This document shows positions 1 to 8,470 of a DNA stretch of 64,000 bases, piece after piece. The translations under genes were made by a program, and so were the position numbers. The notes under the pieces were generated by a model. It had not been told where the DNA came from. It saw nothing but the letters and a program-made list of their open reading frames with translations, and did no database searches. The stretch is taken from the NCBI RefSeq assembly GCF_963677195.1, contig NZ_OY781918.1, forward strand, positions 2,282,923-2,346,922, written 5' to 3'. This DNA is from an uncultured Marinifilum sp. Lineage in GTDB: Bacteria > Bacteroidota > Bacteroidia > Bacteroidales > Marinifilaceae. Numbering within the stretch: position 1 is the stretch's first letter; every line of letters starts with the position of its first letter.

Positions 1-619
1 ATGCATCGCTAGGGAAAAGTTTCGATTTTTCTTTCATGTAAAGCGATAAATCTTCGAAACCTTCAGCCAACTGCTCCTCTAGTAAGCGTGCAGGATGAAA
101 AATTAGCAGGCACAATGAAAGCAGTCCGTAACAGAGTGCTCCGGCAGGTAGTAAAATTGGCTGAATATACCATTGGGAAGAAATATCAGCGCCAAGCATT
201 GTATAAATAGCAACTAAAAGAGCTCCGAAAGTAACGCCTCTGTAGCGTTCGCCTAGTCCACCAATTATAATAAAACTTATTGTGGAACCAATTAAGCCAA
301 TGCCGAATAATATGGGATATGGAGTAAGTATTTCGACTGAAATACTCGAAATTGCAAAACTAATAATGGTAAGTAATAGTGCTTTTACTCTTCCTTTAGG
401 ATGATCATCGGTTTCTGATAAAGCTCCTGCTAATGCACCTAATGCTAAAGTAACACCAATAAACGACTGATTAATAATAACAAAAGGGATAAGTAAACTA
501 CCCATAGCAATTGCAGCCTTAAGGGCTAGTAAACGGTTAGGATAGCGCCACAAGTTACGTATTATAAACTCATACCATACTTTGCCTTGTAATTGATTTA
601 ATGTAATTCTGTTTCTCAT
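1..619 (-). CDS. FUSC/YccS-type inner-membrane protein, N-terminal part (runs off the left edge)
   Basis: The reverse strand reads open from an ATG at 619 to the window edge, giving about 206 residues without a stop. The protein starts MRNRITLNQLQGKVWYEF, followed by several hydrophobic segments, including one near residues 30-55 (LLALKAAIAMGSLLIPFV) and further glycine-rich ones. The block ALGALAGALSETDDHPKGR is typical of the FUSC/YccS/YhfK family of inner-membrane proteins, where a short soluble loop follows the first helices. These proteins are related to aromatic-acid efflux components, but most have no proven substrate. The C-terminal soluble half lies outside the window, so the full length is unknown. 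The next intact gene is divergent and over 1 kb away. Confidence 0.7.
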   Translation of the reverse strand, partial: MRNRITLNQLQGKVWYEFIIRNLWRYPNRLLALKAAIAMGSLLIPFVIINQSFIGVTLALGALAGALSETDDHPKGRVKALLLTIISFAISSISVEILTPYPILFGIGLIGSTISFIIIGGLGERYRGVTFGALLVAIYTMLGADISSQWYIQPILLPAGALCYGLLSLCLLIFHPARLLEEQLAEGFEDLSLYMKEKSKLFPSDA

Positions 620-1121
620 TTTGTGCTAAATATGGAACAAAGATAATATATTGAAAAAATCCATCACAAAGTTTAATTTGATAATGATTCTCACATTAAT
701 AACTACTTCCTTTCTAATAATATGTTAATTTATATTAACAAGTGTAAATTATACAATAACTCTAATTTAACTTTCCGGATAAGTTTATAATCTTTTTTTA
801 TAATTAACTGTTTTTAATTCTAATGTATGGCATTGTGGATGCATAGAGAAAATAAAAAGCAAAGAATAATCTTTGCTTTTTATGTATAGTCGTAAGTAGT
901 AGTTTTAATTCAGCTTTCACTAGAATTATATGATAATAAGTAAATATAGCATACTATTTTTTCTTTTGCAAGAAATTAAAAATAAAAAGAGAATTTTTTT
1001 AAGCATTCAGAATTTATTAGTTCAATAATTATGCTTTAAGCAAGTATTATCGCCAATACTCTTTTGTTTAAGAACCTTTAATATGGCACTTCTCGTATTC
1101 TTTTATAACACATTTTAATTT
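620..1121. other. AT-rich intergenic stretch
   Basis: No credible reading frame is visible on either strand. Apart from the start region of the FUSC gene, the only structure I see is the terminator-like hairpin at 854-881, which has no intact gene leading into it. Together with the two broken genes downstream, this suggests an eroded locus. Confidence 0.5.
854..881. terminator. Orphan terminator-like hairpin
   Basis: A perfect 12-bp inverted repeat (854-865 AAAAAGCAAAGA, 870-881 its complement) encloses a 4-base loop and has A and T runs on the outer sides, so it could work in both directions. No intact gene ends nearby: the FUSC gene leads away from it and only gene remnants lie to the right. 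It is probably left from a lost gene. Confidence 0.55.
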
Positions 1122-1375
1122 ATGAGAAATACTCATTTTTTTACTCTAGTATTTATTTAAATAGTGCTTATTGGCATTTCATTTTTGTGGAATTATTCAA
1201 ACCTAAGAACAAATAATGAAAAAGTTGTATTAAATAAATTGCAATCATTCTTTAATCAGATACTTAGTTCTAGAAGCTGGAATGCAAGTCATGAAGGGGT
1301 TTATGTTCCTATCGATAAAAATACTCAGCCAAATCTCTATTTAAAAGATTCTGCTCAAAATATAACTACTGTTTT
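1122..1375 (+). pseudogene. Remnant of a Tll0287-like (DUF3365) sensor protein, N-terminal fragment
   Basis: From the ATG at 1122 the frame reads MRNTHFFTLVFI and then meets a TAA at codon 13. It continues in the same frame as a hydrophobic segment (IVLIGISFLWNYS) and a soluble part containing SRSWNASHEGVYVPI and then TQPNLYLKD. The WNA-H-GVYV and TQPN-YL blocks are typical of the Tll0287-like/DUF3365 sensor domain at the N-terminus of many histidine kinases. Similarity stops after about residue 70 of the fragment, where the sequence runs into the reverse-strand ferredoxin remnant. The early stop and the loss of all downstream kinase domains make this a pseudogene. The family call rests on recognised motifs only. 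Confidence 0.6.
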
Positions 1376-1529
1376 TTTTTGCTTCCATAACAAAATCCTT
1401 AATTTTACCAGAAGTTAATTCTGTTGCAATTTGAGTTAATCCATTCACTTTCATTTTGAATACTTCTGAACAAATCGATTTACATACTTCACAATCGATA
1501 CAAGTTTCCTGATTTACTTCTGCTATCAT
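1341..1529 (-). pseudogene. Truncated ferredoxin remnant
   Basis: From the ATG at 1529 the reverse strand reads MIAEVNQETCIDCEVCKSIC and continues SEVFKMKVNG. This is the first half of a small bacterial ferredoxin, with Cys at residues 10, 13, 16 and 20. Normal family members continue to a C-terminal NCPVxAI that supplies the last cluster ligand. Here the frame instead runs EAKKNSSYILSRIF and stops, so that ligand is missing. The break falls near 1370-1385, where the sequence meets the forward-strand DUF3365 remnant. It probably cannot bind a complete cluster. A very divergent intact small protein is possible but less likely. Confidence 0.6.
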
Positions 1530-1535
1530 AGGCAA

Positions 1536-1906
1536 ATAAGAATACTGGTCTATTTATATCAATAAATTTATGGGGGTAAATTCTTGCAAAATGTAATCTT
1601 GAAATGCTTTTATATATATATATGGAACTTTCTGTAATAAGAATTGTAAATTTAACAAACTGAAAAATTATACTATTAAATTTAAAATAGATTTAATTTG
1701 CATAATATTATTCTTTATTATATAAATAATTCCTAAATTCCCATTCGTTTAATTGTATCTGTAAATAATGTTATTGTTTGTGTTGATTTTGAATAGTTTA
1801 TAGTGGTAGGAAAAACAGAAAAACATTCTAAAGCAGTAATCGCGATAAAAATTAAACCGTGGTGAATAAAAAACTAAAACAATATACAATATTCAATAAC
1901 AGTAAA
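1536..1906. other. Upstream region of the protease/chaperone cluster
   Basis: This is very AT-rich non-coding sequence that includes a (TA)-rich run near 1610-1622. It should hold the promoter of the cluster starting at 1907, but I cannot pick a convincing -33/-7 pair. Confidence 0.4.
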
Positions 1907-3157
1907 ATGAACTACGACAAAATAAGGATACCACTTGAAATTTCTTTAGGAAGGGAAATAAATGAATTGATACAGGGCGATGTGATTGAACAGGTCATAA
2001 AAGATGCTCAAATAGAAAAAATTGAAAACAACTGGAAGTATATTCTCGAAGGGCATTCCTTTAAACTAGGACCCCAAATGGCTCCTGATTTATACAGTTT
2101 ATGTAAAAATGTTCAGGAGGAATTAGATTTTAAGGAATCTATTGATTTCTATATAACCAACTCGGCCGATCTTAATGCATTTTCTTTGGCTCGTAGTCAT
2201 GATGATACAAATCACATTATAAATCTGAATTCTGCTTTGGTGGAAAAGTTCGATAATGATGAGCTGCGTTTTGTTGTAGGACATGAAATAGGACATCTTA
2301 TTAGCGGGAATACCCGAATCGCCATGTTGGTACAATTTGTCTATCCTCAGGGAGCAAGTATGCCTTTAATGCTTCAGCACAAGTTAAATTTGTGGAATAA
2401 GGTTTCAGAATTAACAGCCGATCGTTTTGGTTATCTGGTTTGTCAAAAATCGGAGAAAACCCTTAGTAGTTTTTTCAAACTTTCATCAGGATTATCTGCT
2501 AAGAGAGTAATGTTTAATCCTGTTTTATATAGTAAAGAAAATGAAAAAACATTGGCCTTTTTTAAGGAAAATGCTCGTGTCGATATTTTATCTCACCCCA
2601 TAAATCCCATTCGGGTAAAAGCCATTGAATTGTTTGCAAAATCTGAAACTTACGCAGAGAGAGGTTTATCCAATGGTGATGATGAAGCATTAAATACAGA
2701 TATGGATGAGCTCATTAGTATTTTGATAAAAACAGGAAGCTCTGCTCTTGATTATCATAGGAAAATATTCATTGCAACTGCCGGTATTATATTGGCTCAG
2801 GTTGATGATGGAATGAATGAGGATGAGTACAGAGAAATTATCACTGCCCTGTCGGAGTTTAGTATGTTCCCTAAAGAGTTTTTATTTGATATTGCACAAA
2901 AGGATGTAGTTCGATTCTGTAATCAAGCCATAAGCGAAATTCTGGAGATTAATCCTTCAGAAAAATATGCATTAATTGATTTTATTATTCGAATTGCTCT
3001 TTCTGATCATGATATTTTTAAGGGAGAATTAGATCTGATTTATCATTTTGGAGAAAACCTGATGATGTCTAAAAAAGAGGTAGCCCAAATTATTGCAACA
3101 AGCATTCAGAAGCAATATGTTCCCAATATTTTTAAACAACTAGAAAACGCCAAGTAA
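1907..3157 (+). CDS. M48-like zinc metalloprotease with possible TerB-like C-terminal region
   Basis: This 416-residue protein has no signal peptide, so it is probably cytoplasmic. The sequence FVVGHEIGHLISGN carries the HExxH zinc motif (residues 126-130), and SELTADRFG about 40 residues later gives the third zinc ligand (Glu about 168). That layout is typical of M48-type peptidases, but the membrane helices of HtpX are absent. The last 140 residues are acidic and helical (ALSDHDIFKGELDLIYHFGE is the clearest block) and resemble TerB-like domains. The frame is open from a GTG at 1859, but the ATG at 1907 (MNYDKIRIPLEI) fits better. The next gene follows after 3 bases, so the protease is almost surely co-expressed with the AAA+ ATPase. 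That pairing suggests regulated unfolding and proteolysis. The substrate is unknown. Confidence 0.72.
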   Translation: MNYDKIRIPLEISLGREINELIQGDVIEQVIKDAQIEKIENNWKYILEGHSFKLGPQMAPDLYSLCKNVQEELDFKESIDFYITNSADLNAFSLARSHDDTNHIINLNSALVEKFDNDELRFVVGHEIGHLISGNTRIAMLVQFVYPQGASMPLMLQHKLNLWNKVSELTADRFGYLVCQKSEKTLSSFFKLSSGLSAKRVMFNPVLYSKENEKTLAFFKENARVDILSHPINPIRVKAIELFAKSETYAERGLSNGDDEALNTDMDELISILIKTGSSALDYHRKIFIATAGIILAQVDDGMNEDEYREIITALSEFSMFPKEFLFDIAQKDVVRFCNQAISEILEINPSEKYALIDFIIRIALSDHDIFKGELDLIYHFGENLMMSKKEVAQIIATSIQKQYVPNIFKQLENAK

Positions 3158-3160
3158 AAT

Positions 3161-5407
3161 ATGTTGGAAGATTTTTATGCAGAAGCTGAAAAAGCGAATG
3201 ATAAATTTTGGCTTGGAGAACACGAGGAAGCCATTCAGATTTGTGAGGAAATTTTACCACGCATAGGGGCCGAATGGAAAATACCTTACCTAAGATTACT
3301 TTGTGAACAGGCAAAAGCCTATGGTTTCAGATTGATATTTTCTCTGAAAAGAGTGGATGTGGTTCTGTTGAGTAAGGATGGAAGGTTCATTTTTCCTGTA
3401 TATTTAATGCATGATGATCTGGATGATGATGATCTGAAAGAAAAGGTGCTGGATGCGGTCGATACAAATATCGATTACTATGCTGATATAAAAAAACACA
3501 GACCTTACAATAGTAAACAAATTGTAAAATCTATTGTGATTAGTTCTAGGGAGTTGGATTGGTATCAAATTGAATTTGAAGATTTTCAGGAAATATTTAA
3601 TGAGGCTTGGTTTGCTACACCCGATTCGTTGGAGTTAAGTGATATTTTACCCAAAAGGAAGGTAATTGAACTGGAAAAAGATTTTGGGCAAACCCTGTGG
3701 CGATTAGCTATGGGCTTCGAAGTTGAAGAAAAAGAAGTGGAAGTTTCCAATATCACAGCCATGGATATGGCGCCTAAATCCTTTCTTTCATTTATTAAAA
3801 ATACCCAATGTGTAGCTGCAGTTTTGAATGATCCCGAAGAGTTTTTTGCACTGCGTTTGCATTGTGTTTTTGTTAATCACAAAAATATTGATGCATACGA
3901 ATTAACAAAGATGTTTGGATCAAGTTTTTATAAGGACATAAATGTATCAAGAATAGACTTTAGCACTTTGAATGATAAAGATGATTTGGAAGGAAAATTG
4001 TCGAATTTGAAGAATACACTTGTTCTGATAGAGAATATGGATAAAAAGGAAAACAGGGATAATCTGATTCAAAATCCGTTTAAACAAGAGGAAATGATTG
4101 AGATTCTGTGCAAGCATATTATCAACAAAAAAAACAATTTGTTTGTTTTATCGATGAATGAGCAGGGATGGGATCGTATTTCTGCAACTTCACCGCTTTT
4201 AAGAATCTGCTTTCCGAATGTTTTCCATTTTGAAGGCGTTTCCATCGATATGCTGGTAAAACACTTTACGGACAAGGCAAAAAGTGCAAGTCTGGAAGTG
4301 AGTAAAGAAGCCATGGCACTGGCAAGAAAGTACTTTGAGTACATGAAATCCTTTTTGAGTAAAAGAGATTTTAACGAAGGAATTTCGACTCTGCTGGCTA
4401 GCGAAGTTCTCTATTGCTATAGGCTTCGAACCACAATGAGTAATCAGGCGGCAGATGGCATCATTAACAAGCATGATATTCTGGAAGCCATTAAGGATCA
4501 ATACACCCAAGGTGATCAGCAAACTTTGCCTGATATCATGAAAAAGCTAAATGATTTAACAGGCCTGAAATCTGTAAAGGAAAGTGTTACTTCTCTGACC
4601 AACCTGGTAAAAGTGAACCGTTTAAAAGGAAATAACAATGCCATTTCATTGAATTCCATATTTATGGGAAATCCTGGAACGGGAAAAACCACATTGGCTT
4701 CTATCCTAGGAGAAATATATAAAATTATTGGGGTTCTGCCCAAGGGACATTTGGTAGCAGCAAGCAGGCAAACTATAGTTGGACAGTATATTGGTGATAC
4801 CGAGCAAAATATGAGACGATTAATCAAACAGGCCAAAGGTGGTATTCTGTTTATTGATGAAGCCTACAGTTTGTACAAATCCGATAGTCCAAGAGATTTT
4901 GGTCTGGATGCAATTAATGTATTGGTAGATGAAATGGAAGGTATTAAAGACACAACCTGTGTTATATTGGCAGGTTACACCAAAAATATGGAAGAATTCC
5001 TAACTGCCAATCCGGGTTTGGCAAGTCGTTTCCCTCACTTGATTAATTTTCCTGATTACTCTTCGGACGAATTATTGGAGATTTTCACAAGCTTTATGCA
5101 GAAGGAATCTTTTAGTATGAGTGAAGATTGTAACTCCATTGTTTCGGAATATTTCCAGACTTTGGTTGAAGAGAAAGATATGAATTTTGGAAATGGGCGA
5201 GTGTGTAGAAATCTGTTTGAAAAATTAAAGCAGATTCATGCCAACCGTATGGTGAGAGAAAATGTTGAGGCTGGTGATGAGCAACTTTTAAAGTTTAACA
5301 AAGATGATGTTGAGCGTTTGCTTCATGGATTTGAGATTAAACCCAAAGATGTAATAGCTGCTTCCGATCATCCATTTATTGATAGTTCATATTATATTAA
5401 ACGTTAA
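3161..5407 (+). CDS. CbbX/SpoVK-like AAA+ ATPase with large N-terminal region
   Basis: This 748-residue protein has one AAA+ module in its C-terminal third. The sequence LNDLTGLKSVKESV opens the module, Walker A is GNPGTGKT at residues 503-510, Walker B is ILFIDEAY near 563, and GLASRFPHLINF supplies the arginine-finger region. The GLKxVK start and the EAYSLY Walker B are characteristic of the CbbX/SpoVK/EccA branch of AAA+ remodelling ATPases. The first 450 residues are soluble and acidic and I do not recognise them; residues 280-400 may hold a degenerate second ATPase-like fold. It lies 3 bases after the M48-like protease gene and upstream of GrpE- and Hsp70-like genes. A role as an unfoldase serving the protease or the chaperone is inferred from that context. 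Confidence 0.78.
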   Translation: MLEDFYAEAEKANDKFWLGEHEEAIQICEEILPRIGAEWKIPYLRLLCEQAKAYGFRLIFSLKRVDVVLLSKDGRFIFPVYLMHDDLDDDDLKEKVLDAVDTNIDYYADIKKHRPYNSKQIVKSIVISSRELDWYQIEFEDFQEIFNEAWFATPDSLELSDILPKRKVIELEKDFGQTLWRLAMGFEVEEKEVEVSNITAMDMAPKSFLSFIKNTQCVAAVLNDPEEFFALRLHCVFVNHKNIDAYELTKMFGSSFYKDINVSRIDFSTLNDKDDLEGKLSNLKNTLVLIENMDKKENRDNLIQNPFKQEEMIEILCKHIINKKNNLFVLSMNEQGWDRISATSPLLRICFPNVFHFEGVSIDMLVKHFTDKAKSASLEVSKEAMALARKYFEYMKSFLSKRDFNEGISTLLASEVLYCYRLRTTMSNQAADGIINKHDILEAIKDQYTQGDQQTLPDIMKKLNDLTGLKSVKESVTSLTNLVKVNRLKGNNNAISLNSIFMGNPGTGKTTLASILGEIYKIIGVLPKGHLVAASRQTIVGQYIGDTEQNMRRLIKQAKGGILFIDEAYSLYKSDSPRDFGLDAINVLVDEMEGIKDTTCVILAGYTKNMEEFLTANPGLASRFPHLINFPDYSSDELLEIFTSFMQKESFSMSEDCNSIVSEYFQTLVEEKDMNFGNGRVCRNLFEKLKQIHANRMVRENVEAGDEQLLKFNKDDVERLLHGFEIKPKDVIAASDHPFIDSSYYIKR

Positions 5408-5722
5408 GTATAGAAATAAAAGATAAGCGACTAGTTAACATGTTTATATGCTAAAATTTATCTTATTATAAATGTATATTTGTTTAATAATTTATATATT
5501 TGATCATAACAATAAGAAATGATAAGAGTTTATTTCACTTTACCTAAATATTTATCTACAGATAGAATAAACTTAAAGTAATAAAATCAAGGCTTGATAT
5601 GTTTTGGAGTTTACTATGTTTGGACTGATAGATAAATTAGTTCAGGAGCAGAAAAACAGAAGGGTGAATGATTAATTTTTATTAAAATAATTCGAATCAA
5701 CAATAGATATATTGGATTAATT
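5408..5722. other. Intergenic region inside the chaperone cluster
   Basis: This is AT-rich sequence with two TATATTTG boxes (5475-5482 and 5495-5502) that match the Bacteroidota -7 element but lack a clear TTTG partner at the right distance. A 19-codon frame at 5616-5675 (MFGLIDKLVQEQKNRRVND) is possible but too short to call. Confidence 0.4.
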
Positions 5723-5851
5723 ATGAAAGGTTTTTTTAAAGTTCTACTCGGAATTATAGTTTCTATGGGAATTGCTTTTACAGCCTTTGCTATAATTATT
5801 CTTAAGTTTTTCCATAGTTTAATGCAGATCAGAAAAGATTTTATGAAATAA
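5723..5851 (+). CDS. 42-residue single-pass membrane peptide
   Basis: This ATG-to-TAA frame encodes 42 residues. A short basic start (MKGFFK) is followed by a hydrophobic helix of about 25 residues and a basic tail (QIRKDFMK), as expected for an N-in single-pass membrane peptide. It lies between the AAA+ gene and the GrpE-like gene on the same strand. I do not recognise a family. Support comes only from the composition and the clean positive-hydrophobic-positive layout, so chance is possible. If real, it may anchor or regulate the complex encoded around it. Confidence 0.45.
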   Translation: MKGFFKVLLGIIVSMGIAFTAFAIIILKFFHSLMQIRKDFMK

Positions 5852-5991
5852 AAAATTAGTATCCTAATAAATTGGTATTAAGTGTTGAAGCTAAATAGAA
5901 TCAAGTAAAATAGGATAGTAAGAGTTGTAATAAGAATAGGTGCTAAAAATATATCTACAACACTATTTATAAATATAATAAATGCAAAAGT

Positions 5992-6819
5992 ATGAATATT
6001 AACGACATTCTACAAAAATTCCCTGAGTTTCAGGAACTGGAGAAAGAAAAAATGCTATTGGTAGAGCATAATGCAAAACTGGAAGAGGAAAATAAACAAA
6101 AGACTGAAGAAATTGAACGTTTGGCCCAAACAGAAAGCATATTAAATAAAGCTCCAGAGGATATTGCATTGTTGTTAAATGATTTGCAGGAAGCCAAAGA
6201 AAAGTACGAAGAGGCATACAAGAAATTGATGAAAGACAAAGAGTCCGAATCAATTGCAGAAGAGAACAAGGAAGAAGCACCTAAAATTGTTGATGAAAGC
6301 AAAGCAAGCACTTTTGTTAAGGAAAAAATGGATTTGATTGAAAAACGTGTTGGTAAGGCATGTGAATTACTAGATGAATTGGCCTATAAAGATAATATTA
6401 ACAGAGAATTACATAGTGAATTGCAGCTTCACAAAAATGGATTGAATAAGGAAATTACTAAACCTGTTTTAAAGAATATTATTCATTGGCATGATCGCAT
6501 TGAAGATTTGTATCATCATTATTCCGTAAATCAGGATGAGAATAAGGAAAATTTATTCCCTAAGCTCTTGCAAGAATATCAGAATTTATCAAATGGCTTG
6601 CTCGATTTGCTTTATGATTACGATATAGAGAGTTTTGAGCCTAAGGAAGAGGAGGTGTTTACACCAAAAATGCATAAGGTAATTGATAAGATAGAAACCG
6701 AAGAGGAGGGTAAAGTTAAAAAAATTGCCAGCTGTAAAAAATCAGGATTTCAAGATGTAACAACGGGTCGTGTTTTAAGACCTGCCGAAGTAATTATTTA
6801 TAAAGTAAAAGAGAATTAA
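5992..6819 (+). CDS. GrpE-like nucleotide-exchange factor with coiled coil
   Basis: This 275-residue protein begins with a long charged coiled coil (about residues 12-95, rich in E, K and L), followed by a helical central region. The C-terminus (GFQDVTTGRVLRPAEVIIY, about residues 252-271) matches the beta-wing end of GrpE, where G-x-VLRPA-V-V is nearly invariant. Classic GrpE is about 190-200 residues, so this is an enlarged, divergent version. It lies 12 bases before an Hsp70-like gene and is very likely its dedicated exchange factor. It is unlikely to be the housekeeping grpE, because the partner Hsp70 is also atypical and no dnaJ lies nearby. Confidence 0.75.
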   Translation: MNINDILQKFPEFQELEKEKMLLVEHNAKLEEENKQKTEEIERLAQTESILNKAPEDIALLLNDLQEAKEKYEEAYKKLMKDKESESIAEENKEEAPKIVDESKASTFVKEKMDLIEKRVGKACELLDELAYKDNINRELHSELQLHKNGLNKEITKPVLKNIIHWHDRIEDLYHHYSVNQDENKENLFPKLLQEYQNLSNGLLDLLYDYDIESFEPKEEEVFTPKMHKVIDKIETEEEGKVKKIASCKKSGFQDVTTGRVLRPAEVIIYKVKEN

Positions 6820-6831
6820 AAAATAAATACA

Positions 6832-8406
6832 ATGGATAAAAGCAGATTAGTTTATGGAATTGATTTAGGTACAACCTATTCGTGTATTTCGCAAGTTGAT
6901 AAATTCGATCAGGCTGTCGTAATTAGAAATTTTGAAAGTGATTCAACAACCCCTTCTGTTGTTTATATTGGAGAGGAGAACAATGTGGTGGTAGGCAAGG
7001 AAGCCAAAAGTATCTCAACAGAAGAACCCGATAGAACTGTGAGTTTTATTAAACGCCACATTGGAGTGGATGAAAGTTATGAGAAACCAACTCAATTTCC
7101 TGAAAATTTAGATCCATCAGAAATATCGGCCTACATCCTTAAAAAGCTGGTTAAAGATGCTAATGATGCTTCCGATAGTCCTGAGCCAATTAAGGATGTT
7201 GTGATAACAGTTCCTGCTTACTTCGGAACCAAAGAAAGAATGCAAACCAAACAGGCTGGAGAAATAGCCGGACTAAATGTGTTATCGCTGATTAATGAGC
7301 CAACTGCTGCAGCAATTGCTTATGGTTTAAAAACCGACGAAGAGAAGGTGATATTGGTATACGATTTGGGTGGTGGAACCTTCGATGTTACTATTATTCG
7401 TGTTAAAGGTGGTGTAATTAAAGTAATTGCAACAGGAGGGAATCATCATCTGGGTGGAGTTGATTGGGATATTGCTCTTTCTGAGTATATGTTGAGTGTT
7501 TACAATCAAGAACATGGCACGTCTTATACCCTCGAATCGGATAGCAAGATTAAAAATATTTTATTACTCGAAGCGGAGCAAAAAAAGAAAATATTAACAG
7601 CAAAGCCCAAAGCAAATGCCAATATAACCTTTAATGGGGTATCATCCCGAATTCCAATTACCCGTGAGTTATTTGATCAGATAACAGCAGAAAAACTGGA
7701 AGAAACCATAGAGGAAACTAAAAAAATTAAGAAAATTGCTGAAAGTAAAGGTTTTGATACTATTGATGAGGTGTTGCTGGTAGGAGGTTCTTCTAAAATG
7801 CCACAAATAAAAGAATGTGTGGATAGGGAACTTGGCTGTAATTCAAAAATTGAGGATCCTGATTTGTGTGTTGCCAAAGGTGCTGCTATCTATGCCATGA
7901 ATCAGGCTTATATGAAAGCGGTTCAGGAATATGAAGAGGGAGAAATAGATACTCCTCCCGAAAAGCCCAGACAACGCACCAATATTGTGAATGTGATGAG
8001 TAAAACCTATGGAATAGGAATTATTAATGATAGGGTGAATAATATTGTTTTTGCGAATACTGCAGTTCCGTGCAGAATTACCGATACTCTTTATACAACA
8101 AAAGACAATCAAACTTCGGTTTTGATTCCTGTTTTTGAATCAGATTTTACCGACGAAAAGAAAGAAAAGACCATTGATGACAAACATGCAACCTGTCTGG
8201 AAAAACACACATTAAAACTTACAAATAATTGGCCCGAAGGTACTGAGATGGCAGTTGTTTTCGATATAGACAATGAAGGATTTTTAAAGGTACATGCCGA
8301 TGTAAAAGGGGATTCCTTAGATTTTCAGCTAAAAATTGCTGGTGTTAAAAGTAAGGAAGAATTAGCTGACTCACAAAATAAAGTGGGTAAAGCGAATATT
8401 GAATAA
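6832..8406 (+). CDS. Hsp70-like ATPase lacking the helical lid
   Basis: This 524-residue protein carries the full Hsp70 nucleotide-binding domain: phosphate loop 1 GIDLGTTYSCIS (residues 10-21), NEPTAAAIAYGL, DLGGGTFDVTII and VLLVGGSSKMPQI. DnaK is about 640 residues. Here the protein ends just after a beta substrate-binding region (DNEGFLKVHADVKG), so the alpha-helical lid is absent. The interdomain linker, DVTPLSLGIE in DnaK, aligns with NVMSKTYGIGI and has lost the canonical DVTPLS. It therefore looks like a specialised Hsp70 rather than the general DnaK. The GrpE-like gene directly upstream supplies the exchange factor. A client among the other products of the cluster is my inference. Confidence 0.82.
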   Translation: MDKSRLVYGIDLGTTYSCISQVDKFDQAVVIRNFESDSTTPSVVYIGEENNVVVGKEAKSISTEEPDRTVSFIKRHIGVDESYEKPTQFPENLDPSEISAYILKKLVKDANDASDSPEPIKDVVITVPAYFGTKERMQTKQAGEIAGLNVLSLINEPTAAAIAYGLKTDEEKVILVYDLGGGTFDVTIIRVKGGVIKVIATGGNHHLGGVDWDIALSEYMLSVYNQEHGTSYTLESDSKIKNILLLEAEQKKKILTAKPKANANITFNGVSSRIPITRELFDQITAEKLEETIEETKKIKKIAESKGFDTIDEVLLVGGSSKMPQIKECVDRELGCNSKIEDPDLCVAKGAAIYAMNQAYMKAVQEYEEGEIDTPPEKPRQRTNIVNVMSKTYGIGIINDRVNNIVFANTAVPCRITDTLYTTKDNQTSVLIPVFESDFTDEKKEKTIDDKHATCLEKHTLKLTNNWPEGTEMAVVFDIDNEGFLKVHADVKGDSLDFQLKIAGVKSKEELADSQNKVGKANIE

Positions 8407-8470
8407 AAATCTGATATCATTTTTATGTTGTGATCGGAACTTTTTCTGAACTAAATATCAGTTAACTAAT

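Noticed and set aside
1859..1906. GTG start at 1859 for the M48-like protease
   Set aside because: The ATG at 1907 gives a more typical N-terminus, and the 16 extra residues are low complexity.
5999..6311. Serine- and leucine-rich reverse-strand frames opposite the GrpE-like gene
   Set aside because: They are the antisense of a coiled-coil gene; K/E codons read as F/S/L on the other strand.
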